From Loktanella sp. (GTDB lineage: Bacteria > Pseudomonadota > Alphaproteobacteria > Rhodobacterales > Rhodobacteraceae): DNA of 64,000 nt. The DNA is taken from positions 1-64,000 of the forward strand of contig JAIBDT010000003.1 in NCBI GenBank assembly GCA_024686085.1, given 5' to 3'. The stretch's first letter is position 1. The number at the start of each line of letters is the position of its first letter. The notes beneath the pieces were generated by a model. It saw only the letters and a list, made by a program, of their open reading frames with translations. It did not search any database and was not told the origin of the DNA. Below, piece after piece: positions 56,508 to 64,000 of the stretch. A program made the translations under genes and the position numbers.

Positions 56508-58234
56508 AGTCCGCTCACCGGGAGCCACCAATCGTCGGCGTTGTCCAATTCATCGGCCAAAGGCGCGCCCTGCGCCAATGTGATCCGTGTCCATCTGTCG
56601 GATTTTGGGTCGAACTTTGCCGCCCCGAAAAACGACAGCTTGCAGCGCAACATGTCGATCGGCAGGCAGTCTGACCCGATCAAATTATCTCTGATTTCGG
56701 CGTAGGCGTGTTTAGCAAGGCATTGCACCCGCCGCACGGCTGCGCGGTGTTCTGGGTGGTTTTGCAGAAACATGAAAACGGGGCCTGTCGCATCAGTTAG
56801 GTCGGCGAACAGTGCTTTGACTTGTCGCGCGATGTCGAGGGGGCTTTCGAGTTCAGCGCCCTCTTCGGCATGTCTGTCGCCCAGCCTTGGTTCGAGCTTT
56901 TCCTCGGACACATACCAAAAGCGGGCGTTGTTGGGCATGGTATCGTAGTCGGTTTTCACGGCCCAGTCCCAATCCCGCCCAATGAGGTCTTTCAAAGCTG
57001 CGCAATCCATTGCGGGATCGATTTCGGGCGCAAACGGCGTTGCCATGCAATCGGCCAACCCGTCGATCAGATCGCCGAAAGGTTCTAATAGCATTGCGGC
57101 GAGCAGTTCTTGGGCGTCGACGGAATAGGCTTCGCTAGCGAGGATCAGCTTGTCGATTGGTATGTCGCCCGTCATCATTTCTGGCGTCATCATGCGCGTG
57201 ATTTGTGGCCATTCGCGGCGCAGGGTTGCGATCCGCTCGGCTGCGATTTCGTCTGGCACATTCCATTCTGCAAGGTGAGCTGCTGCCCGTGCCGCAAGTT
57301 CGTAGATTTGTGTGATTTGATCGGCGCTGAGTGCAGGCACCGCCCGCACCCACGCAATCGCCGTTTCGCGGACCTGCATCCACGCATCCAGTAAGAGAGG
57401 GTGGTTGACCAAGAAAGGTGCCATGCCCAGCCCTGTCGCGTTTCCAATACCCAAGCTACGCTTGATGGTGCGGTCCAATGGTGCACCGCCGACATGTTCG
57501 ACAAGATCGTGGGTGAACCCGCGGATCAGCCAAACGGTCAGCATCTCGGCTGCGAAGGGCCCTGACAAAAAGGGCCGGTCCTGAATGATACCCCGATCCG
57601 CGATCCCGAACTTGCCATTGCCGTAAACGGCCGTGGTCCGCATCAGATAGCCCGTTTGCCGCACAAGATCGACGTCAGGTTGTTGCCCTTTGCGCAGGGC
57701 GTCCGCCACGTGATCGAACAAACGCACAGACTTATTTGCGCGGCTTAGGATGAGGTCGCGCTGGGTGAAACGGGCTGCTTCTTGCAGAGGGGCTACGGCC
57801 ACGACCCGTTCGATTTCGGCGGCGGAAGGCACCCCGTCATAAAGCACATAGGCCGTGTCCCACGCGGTTGCGATCACGCGGTCGGTGCGCATGTCGGGCG
57901 GCAGGTCCGTCGAGACCGCAATCAGCGCATAATCGAACCCGCCCAAGCGCAACTGATAGACCGCATGGCCATACCCATCAGCGGATATTTGCCAGTGGGT
58001 GCGGGTGATTTTGACGTCTTCTTTGGCCAAGTTGCGTGTCAGGGTCCGCAGAAACGAGAGCCGGTGTGGAAAGGCCGCCCCCATTCGCCGCAAGCGCATG
58101 ACTTTTTCAGCGGGGCGCATACGCGTTTGAAGCGGGCTAAATCCGTTTACTGACTGCACTTTTTTCCCCACCTTCATTTTGCTCTGCGACACATAGCATA
58201 ATTCAGCGTCTCGTGTTGTTTCACAAATAGACAT
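56504..58234 (-). CDS. Conserved protein of unknown function, partner of the DUF3726 gene
   Basis: I do not recognise a named domain in this product of up to 576 residues. It has no signal peptide or clear membrane helix. Notable segments are GGFDYALIAVSTDLPPD with WDTAYVLYDGVPS (about 95-135), RTTAVYGNGKFGIADRG, and GNATGLGMAPFLVNHPLLLDAWM (about 270-292), which look like conserved, possibly active-site patches. The start is uncertain: ATG codons at 58234, 58177 and 58099 all lack a good ribosome-binding site. Its end overlaps the DUF3726 gene by four bases, so the two products probably act together, perhaps as enzyme and small subunit (inference). Confidence 0.72.
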   Translation of the reverse strand: MSICETTRDAELCYVSQSKMKVGKKVQSVNGFSPLQTRMRPAEKVMRLRRMGAAFPHRLSFLRTLTRNLAKEDVKITRTHWQISADGYGHAVYQLRLGGFDYALIAVSTDLPPDMRTDRVIATAWDTAYVLYDGVPSAAEIERVVAVAPLQEAARFTQRDLILSRANKSVRLFDHVADALRKGQQPDVDLVRQTGYLMRTTAVYGNGKFGIADRGIIQDRPFLSGPFAAEMLTVWLIRGFTHDLVEHVGGAPLDRTIKRSLGIGNATGLGMAPFLVNHPLLLDAWMQVRETAIAWVRAVPALSADQITQIYELAARAAAHLAEWNVPDEIAAERIATLRREWPQITRMMTPEMMTGDIPIDKLILASEAYSVDAQELLAAMLLEPFGDLIDGLADCMATPFAPEIDPAMDCAALKDLIGRDWDWAVKTDYDTMPNNARFWYVSEEKLEPRLGDRHAEEGAELESPLDIARQVKALFADLTDATGPVFMFLQNHPEHRAAVRRVQCLAKHAYAEIRDNLIGSDCLPIDMLRCKLSFFGAAKFDPKSDRWTRITLAQGAPLADELDNADDWWLPVSGL

Positions 58235-58372
58235 TTTATCGTCTGATTGCGGCGCAATGCGGGTCTTTACCAGATCTAGTGCTCTAAATCGTGATCACCA
58301 CAGCACTGGGCATTTAGACACAATCGCTATACAATGTTTTTAAACTTAAAGTGGCGATCAAGGGGCCAAACC

Positions 58373-60166
58373 ATGCAGAAAACGATAAGCATTTTGGCTG
58401 TGCTTCTGGCATCGTCTACAGCGGTTTTTGCCCAAGACGTTACCTTGGATGTTTTGGGCGATGATGAAACGCTGAAAGGCGTCTTGACGGGTGCATCGCT
58501 GGCCCTGTCGTTGGACCCTGAGGAAGGGCTAGGTTCGCAAGATTATATTGCTGCCGCGCGTGCCGATTACCGCCGTTTGGTGACAGCGCTTTACGGACAA
58601 GGACACTATGGTGGCACGGTGTCAATTCTGGTTGATGGCCGCGAAGCGTCGTCGATTGCCCCGTTAGATGCGCCGAGACAAATCTCGACAGTTTCGCTGC
58701 GTGTCGATCCCGGACCACAGTTTACGTTTGGCAAAGCCACGTTGCAGCCATTGCCCGCGGGCATCGTCCTGCCCGAAGGTTTTGCCGCAGGTCAGGTCGC
58801 ACAGTCCAAAGTCATCAAACAAGCCGTCGGTGAAGGCGTCGATGCGTGGCGTAGTGCGGGCTATGCCAAGGCGGCCGCTGGTGACCAACAGGTCACGGCC
58901 CGCCATCCGCAGCGCGAATTGGACGTGGCAATTGCCTTGGACACTGGCCCCCAACTGACCTTTGGCGCATTGACCATTACAGGCAACACCGACGTGCGTA
59001 CCGCCCGTATTGAAAAGATCGCGGGTTTGCCAGTTGGAGAAATCTACGACCCCGAAGATATTAAAAAAGCAGAGCGCCGCCTACGTGCAACAGGCGCTTT
59101 TGACAGCATAGCCGCCGTTGAGGCCGACACAATCGGCCCCAACAATACCTTGCCGATTGAGTTGCAGGTGATTGAAAGCAAGCCACGCCGCTTTGGATTT
59201 GGCCTAGAGCTGTCGTCCATTGAAGGGCTCAAGGTCTCGACCTACTGGATGCACCGCAACTTTATGAACGGTGCCGAACGGTTCCGCGTTGACGGCGAAG
59301 TCTCTGGCATTGGTGGTGAGACTGGCGGTATTGATTATCGCCTTGGTGCCAGTTTTGAACGCCCTGCGGTTTATGGCGCAGAGACCGATTTCTTTGCCCG
59401 CGCAGAGCTTAGCCGCACCGACGAGCCTGATTACCTGTTAGATAAAGTCGCATTTGAGATGGGTTTGACTCGCCCGATTTGGGATGATTTGACAGCCCAG
59501 ATTGGTGTCGGCCTGCTGTCTGCCCGCGAAGTCACCCCAGAGGGCACCCGCGAATATACGCTGTTCACGCTGCCGCTTGAGGCCACGTTGGAGCGCCGCG
59601 ACAATACCACAGACGCCAAGTCGGGCTATTACATTAATGCCGAGCTGACCCCGTTCATCGATATTTTCAGCGGTGACTATGGCGCACGCATGTTCGCAGA
59701 TGCGCGGGCTTACCGCAGCTTTGGCGCGGATGAAAAGCTGACGCTGGCTGCCCGCACACAGGCCGGCACCGTTTTGGGTGGCGATTTGAACAATACGCCT
59801 GCGGACTATCTGTTTTACTCGGGCGGCGGTGGATCAGTGCGCGGACAACCTTACAATTCACTTGGCGTGACCAGAACAAGCGGCGGCGAGACCTATCAGA
59901 CCGGTGGTTTGTCTTATGTCGGCGCCCAGCTAGAGGCGCGCTATTCTGTCACCGATAAGATTGGTGTCGTCGGGTTTTACGATTTTGGTCAGGTTGGCGC
60001 GGACGCAGGGTTTGGTGGAGAGACCCAGTGGCATGCGGGTGCGGGTATTGGTGTGCGCTATAACACTGGGATTGGCCCCATCAGGTTAGACATCGGCACC
60101 CCCGCCAGTGGCGATAATATCGCTAAATCCGTTGCGGTCTATATCGGGATTGGACAATCGTTTTGA
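58373..60166 (+). CDS. tamA: TamA-like outer-membrane translocation protein (Omp85 family)
   Basis: The 597-residue precursor has a signal peptide cleaved after STAVFA, two or three POTRA domains (about 20-265, for example GQGHYGGTVSILVDGR and FGALTITGNTDVRTARI), and a C-terminal 16-strand beta-barrel of the BamA/TamA type with the GGGGSVRGQPYNSLG motif near residue 486 and a terminal aromatic (QSF). With TamB it forms the translocation and assembly module that bridges both membranes. The ATG at 58373 has AAGGGG upstream. tamB starts inside its stop codon. Confidence 0.92.
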   Translation: MQKTISILAVLLASSTAVFAQDVTLDVLGDDETLKGVLTGASLALSLDPEEGLGSQDYIAAARADYRRLVTALYGQGHYGGTVSILVDGREASSIAPLDAPRQISTVSLRVDPGPQFTFGKATLQPLPAGIVLPEGFAAGQVAQSKVIKQAVGEGVDAWRSAGYAKAAAGDQQVTARHPQRELDVAIALDTGPQLTFGALTITGNTDVRTARIEKIAGLPVGEIYDPEDIKKAERRLRATGAFDSIAAVEADTIGPNNTLPIELQVIESKPRRFGFGLELSSIEGLKVSTYWMHRNFMNGAERFRVDGEVSGIGGETGGIDYRLGASFERPAVYGAETDFFARAELSRTDEPDYLLDKVAFEMGLTRPIWDDLTAQIGVGLLSAREVTPEGTREYTLFTLPLEATLERRDNTTDAKSGYYINAELTPFIDIFSGDYGARMFADARAYRSFGADEKLTLAARTQAGTVLGGDLNNTPADYLFYSGGGGSVRGQPYNSLGVTRTSGGETYQTGGLSYVGAQLEARYSVTDKIGVVGFYDFGQVGADAGFGGETQWHAGAGIGVRYNTGIGPIRLDIGTPASGDNIAKSVAVYIGIGQSF

Positions 60167-63100
60167 AGCATTACGCCCTAATCCTAGCCCTGTCGCTTGC
60201 CCCAGCTTTGGCAACTGCGCAATCCCAAGAAGATGTCGACAAAGGGTATTTGACCACTTTGATCGAAGACAACTTGTCGGGTGACACGCGGGACGTGAAC
60301 ATTATCGGTTTTGAAGGTGCGCTCAGTTCTGCCGCATCTTTGCAAAGCATGACGATTTCGGATTCGGAAGGGATTTGGCTGACCCTTGAAGATGTGGTTC
60401 TGGATTGGAACCGGTCTGCCCTATTGCGTGGCCGCATTGAAGTGAACACGCTGAGCGCCGAGCGCATCATCGTGTCGCGTGCGCCGATATCCCAGACATC
60501 CGCCCCGTCCCCCGAAGCCACCCCATTTGCCCTGCCAGAACTGCCAGTTGGCATTGAGTTGGGCGCGCTGGATATCAAAGAGATCATCCTCGGCGAGCCG
60601 TTTTTGGGTGAAGAATTGCGCCTGAATTTGACGGGCAGTGCTGCATTGTCTGGTGGCGAAGGCACGGCGAATATTGTGGCGACCCGTTTGGGCGACAAGA
60701 TGGGTGTGTTCAAGATTGATGGTGCGTTCACCAATGAGGACCGCGTGTTGTCTTTGCTGCTTGGCCTTGAAGAAGGTGCTGACGGTGTTGCGGCGAGACT
60801 ACTCGATTTGCCGGGTCGCCCGTCGACGAAGCTGCAAATTGATGGCACAGCCCCATTGGATAACTATGCCGCGACAATTGCGTTGGCGACGGATGGCCAA
60901 GACCGCATTTTGGGTGATTTCGCCCTGCGCACAGATGCTGAAGGTCAACATGTTAAGCTGGATATTGGCGGGGATGTGACCCCGCTTTTTGCGCCTGAAT
61001 ACCAAAACTTTTTCGGCGATGATGTGAAGCTGCGTGTCGATGCGCTGACGTCGCCAGATAGCCAGATCAATCTTGAAACTTTTGATCTATCTGCCCAATC
61101 GTTGCAGCTAAGTGGCAGCGCCGATATCGGGTCGCAGGGCTGGCCTTTGCGGTTAGACCTCAAGGGCCAGATTGCCGCCGAAAACGGCGGGGACGTTCTG
61201 TTGCCCTTGTCCGGCCCAAAGACATATGTCGAAACCGTGGCACTGGACCTGTCCTTTAATGCCGCAGTGTCGGATGAGTGGAAGACGGCGTTCACGGTCA
61301 ACGGCTTTGACCGTCCGGGTCTTTTTATGCAGCAAATTGAGATGTCTGGCGGCGGTATTTTGGTGCCTGGTGAAGGCGATATGCAGGGCGAAGTCTCTGC
61401 GCTGCTGACCTATTTGGTTGATGGCTTAGAGTTGGACGATGCCGGTGCTGCACAGGCCTTTGGCGATCAGATTTCAGGTGTTTTCGAGGCATCGCGCACG
61501 GAAGGTAGCCCTACGCGCATTTCCCAATTCACCTTAGAGGGTCCGGGGATTGAGGCTTTGGCTGATGCGACGATCCGAGGCACCAAGGCTGGCCTGCGCA
61601 CGCAGACAAACTTAATTTTGACCGTTAACGCGCTAGAGCGGTTTTCCCAGCTTGCCGGTCGCGAATTGGCCGGTGCTGCCGAGATCGCGATAACCGGTAC
61701 AGTCGCCCCGCTTGATGGTATGTTTGATTTGATCGTGTCGGGCACCACCGATGATCTGGCGGTCGGAATTCCACAACTTGACGCAGTGTTCAAAGGGCGT
61801 GGCGACATTTCGGCAGCGGCTGTGCGCGACACCGACGGCACGCGTCTGGAGGCGTTCCAAATCAAAACGGGCGCTGCGGACTTGACCGCAGACGCCGCGT
61901 TGACCAGTGGTGAGAGTGACGCGAAATTCGAACTTGTCGTAAATGACTTGTCTCTGATCGAGCCGAAATTAAGTGGCCCTGCACAAATGCGCGGCACCGC
62001 GGCGCGCGATCTAAAGGGCGTGATGACTGCCGATATGACGGGCACGTTGACGGATACCCTGTTCAAGGCTTTGGCAGAAGTGAACCCGACCCAAGACGGC
62101 CAAACCGTGAATCTGTCGGTCACGGCTGATGTCGCAGATTTCAGCCGCTATGCCCGCCTTGTGGGTCGCGATTTGGCGGGGGCTGCGAAATTGGACGTGT
62201 CCGCAGTTCTGCTCGGTGATGGGCAGCGCTTTACTGCGATGGTCGATGGCACGACACGCAATTTGGCTGTCGGGATGACGCAAGTTGATCCTTTGCTGCG
62301 CGGTGCGGGCACATTGTCTGCCAAGCTGTCGCGCACAGGTATCGACCGGTTTATTTTACACGAATTGAATATCGCTACTGATACCACCGAAATCACCGCA
62401 AGCGGTCGCGGTGGCATGTCAGGTGCCGCAGAATTCGACCTGAATGCGAATATCGCTGATGCTGCTGTGTTGGGCCAAGGCTTGCGTGGGCCTGTGATTG
62501 CGACGGCCAAAATCTCCCGCGACGAGACCGAGAACGGTGATGTTTCGGTGCAATTTACTGGACCAAGCACAGCTGTGACTTTGGCTGGTAAAATTGACCC
62601 TCAGTTACAATTTACAGGTGTTGTGGATGCCGATGTGGCGAACCTTTCCACCTATCAGAGCCTGATTGGACAATCTGTTTCGGGTGGTATTTCGGCACGC
62701 GTATCGGGTTCTGTCATGCCTGATCTCTCGGCCTTTGACGCGACGGTTTCGGCGCAGACCACCAACCTAGGTGTCGGCAATGAAATCGCGGATATTTTGC
62801 TGGCGGGCAATGGTCGCTTGAATGCGGACGCCAGTTTGAATGACGGCAATTTGCAGGTGAGTGAACTCGATGTATCGACTGCAAACGTCACATTGTCTGG
62901 TAACTTGGGCGGCCAAGCAGGTGCCGGCCGTGGAACGTTCGAGGCTCGTTTGCGCGACGTCGGCGTTTTGACCGATCAGCTATCTGGTCCTGTCACGGCA
63001 TCTGGCACCGCATCGTTGGACCCGAATGGCAATTGGGGCGTGAACGCGGACGCCGCAGGCCCGGGGGGCATTACGGTGACCGCAAATGGTCAGGTTGGCG

Positions 63101-64000
63101 CGGGCGGGCAGTTGAATATCAACACCTCTGGCCGTGCGCCATTGGGACTGGCCAACGCGATGCTGGAGCCGCGCCGTTTGTCAGGTGATGCGACGTTTGA
63201 TTTAGCAATCAACGGCCCTGCGGCCCTGAACTCTGTATCTGGACGCGTGGCGCTTGTTGATGCACGGTTGACTGCGCCCACGTTGGCCCAAGGCCTGCAG
63301 AACATCTCGGGCGGCGTGACGTTGCAAAACGGGTCTGCGGATATCAACATCAGCGGTGATGTGTTGGCGGGCGGGTCGCTGGCGATTTCAGGACCGGTGT
63401 CCCTGACTGCCCCGCAAAATGCCGATATCTCGATCACGCTGAACGAAGTTCTAATCAAAGACCCAGAGCTTTACCAGACGACCCTTAGCGGTGGCCTGAA
63501 TGTCCGTGGCCCTTTGACGGGCGGTGCTGTGGTGTCGGGCACGATCAATCTTGGCCAGACCGATTTGCAAGTACCATCATCAGGTGTCGGGTCTTTGGGT
63601 GATTTGCCGGACGTTTTGCATTTGGGAGCCCCCGCACCAGTGCTGCGCACTTTGGATAAGGCAGGAATTGCCAAGAACGGCCAGCCTGCAGCCACGACAT
63701 CGAGCAGCGCGCCCCCCTATCCGCTCGACATCACGATCAATGCTCCCTCGCGGATTTTCATCCGTGGTCGTGGGTTGGATGCAGAGTTGGGTGGCACGTT
63801 GAACATTGGTGGCACAACCAAGAACATTCAGCCAACCGGCCTGTTTGAGCTGGTACGCGGACGTCTGAGCATTTTGCAGCAGCGTTTTGAGTTGTCCGAG
63901 GGCAGCGCCACAATGCAGGGCGACTTTATTCCCTACATTCGCTTGGTTGCGACCACGGAGGCCCGCACAGGCACCAAGATTGATATTATCGTGGAAGGCC
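60163..64000 (+). CDS. tamB: Translocation and assembly module protein TamB (partial, runs off right edge)
   Basis: The open frame runs from a TTG at 60163, overlapping the tamA stop (TTGA), through 64000 without a stop: at least 1279 codons. The product starts with a signal-anchor-like segment (HYALILALSLAPALATA) and continues as repetitive beta-strand sequence typical of TamB/AsmA-like bridge proteins. Near the window end it shows the conserved DUF490 C-terminal pattern LNIGGTTKNIQPTGLFELVRGRLSILQQRFEL. Such proteins span the periplasm and are implicated in outer-membrane protein insertion and phospholipid transport. The last part of the DUF490 domain lies outside the window. Confidence 0.92.
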   Translation, partial: MKHYALILALSLAPALATAQSQEDVDKGYLTTLIEDNLSGDTRDVNIIGFEGALSSAASLQSMTISDSEGIWLTLEDVVLDWNRSALLRGRIEVNTLSAERIIVSRAPISQTSAPSPEATPFALPELPVGIELGALDIKEIILGEPFLGEELRLNLTGSAALSGGEGTANIVATRLGDKMGVFKIDGAFTNEDRVLSLLLGLEEGADGVAARLLDLPGRPSTKLQIDGTAPLDNYAATIALATDGQDRILGDFALRTDAEGQHVKLDIGGDVTPLFAPEYQNFFGDDVKLRVDALTSPDSQINLETFDLSAQSLQLSGSADIGSQGWPLRLDLKGQIAAENGGDVLLPLSGPKTYVETVALDLSFNAAVSDEWKTAFTVNGFDRPGLFMQQIEMSGGGILVPGEGDMQGEVSALLTYLVDGLELDDAGAAQAFGDQISGVFEASRTEGSPTRISQFTLEGPGIEALADATIRGTKAGLRTQTNLILTVNALERFSQLAGRELAGAAEIAITGTVAPLDGMFDLIVSGTTDDLAVGIPQLDAVFKGRGDISAAAVRDTDGTRLEAFQIKTGAADLTADAALTSGESDAKFELVVNDLSLIEPKLSGPAQMRGTAARDLKGVMTADMTGTLTDTLFKALAEVNPTQDGQTVNLSVTADVADFSRYARLVGRDLAGAAKLDVSAVLLGDGQRFTAMVDGTTRNLAVGMTQVDPLLRGAGTLSAKLSRTGIDRFILHELNIATDTTEITASGRGGMSGAAEFDLNANIADAAVLGQGLRGPVIATAKISRDETENGDVSVQFTGPSTAVTLAGKIDPQLQFTGVVDADVANLSTYQSLIGQSVSGGISARVSGSVMPDLSAFDATVSAQTTNLGVGNEIADILLAGNGRLNADASLNDGNLQVSELDVSTANVTLSGNLGGQAGAGRGTFEARLRDVGVLTDQLSGPVTASGTASLDPNGNWGVNADAAGPGGITVTANGQVGAGGQLNINTSGRAPLGLANAMLEPRRLSGDATFDLAINGPAALNSVSGRVALVDARLTAPTLAQGLQNISGGVTLQNGSADINISGDVLAGGSLAISGPVSLTAPQNADISITLNEVLIKDPELYQTTLSGGLNVRGPLTGGAVVSGTINLGQTDLQVPSSGVGSLGDLPDVLHLGAPAPVLRTLDKAGIAKNGQPAATTSSSAPPYPLDITINAPSRIFIRGRGLDAELGGTLNIGGTTKNIQPTGLFELVRGRLSILQQRFELSEGSATMQGDFIPYIRLVATTEARTGTKIDIIVEG

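Overview
The window looks like a contiguous piece of an alphaproteobacterial chromosome from the Rhodobacterales (Roseobacter group). The evidence is established family knowledge combined with gene content: an F1-only atpHAGDC operon, tex, aspartate kinase followed closely by ptsP, TIGR01459, DUF1178, DUF2125, DUF2161 and DUF3726 families, a ycjX-ycjF pair, tamA-tamB, and a palindromic intergenic element of a type I associate with this group. No transposase, integrase, phage gene, CRISPR array, tRNA or complete rRNA gene was seen. The gene density is very high and all recognised genes appear intact, except tamB, which leaves the right edge.

Layout. 1-424 is non-coding: a leftward promoter-like element and leader, one perfect DnaA box and a tight cluster of GANTC sites. 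425-2740 is tex (minus strand). 2917-11040 is a cell-surface sugar locus: CMP-sialate synthetase-like (neuA), a Cys-based phosphatase, sialate synthase-like (neuB), a family 2 glycosyltransferase, a polysaccharide pyruvyl transferase, a hydrolysing UDP-GlcNAc 2-epimerase (neuC) and two tandem Kdo-transferase-like (GT30) proteins. Together they could make CMP-nonulosonate and attach it, with other decorations, to lipooligosaccharide. 11034-14617 is a minus-strand unit of an HDAC-like deacylase followed by modA, modB and modC (molybdate uptake). 14651-22215 carries a Nudix protein, DUF1178, lysC, an MDR oxidoreductase, ptsP (nitrogen PTS enzyme I), EcsC, GNAT and flavin reductase genes.

22275-36437 is mostly metabolic: SulP anion transporter, a CueR-like regulator, mtnP-apt (methylthioadenosine and adenine salvage), a glycolate oxidase-like flavoenzyme, TraB/GumN, a DUF2161 nuclease-fold protein, a family II pyrophosphatase, a HAD phosphatase, MaoC, ribF-ykgJ-threonine aldolase, an HCCA isomerase-like protein, prs and an H-type lectin protein. 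36556-41440 is the F1-ATPase operon, read leftward and ended by a clear terminator. 41767-47728 holds an extremely acidic protein of unknown function, a methyltransferase, gloB, clpA and an M23 peptidase. 47725-51037 is a two-gene MotA/ExbB plus MotB/OmpA-like proton-stator pair with a very long predicted coiled coil. The right end has a ChaC-like cyclotransferase, DUF2125, ycjX-ycjF, truA, a DUF3726 gene coupled to a large uncharacterised gene, and tamA-tamB.

Two window-wide patterns stand out. First, 8 of 13 convergent gene pairs overlap by exactly the four bases shared by their stop codons, which leaves no room for a terminator between them. Second, several functional units (modABC, ycjX-ycjF, the GT30 pair, DUF3726 and its partner, tamA-tamB) are translationally coupled through ATGA or TTGA overlaps. 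All family calls come from reading motifs by eye; no database search was possible.
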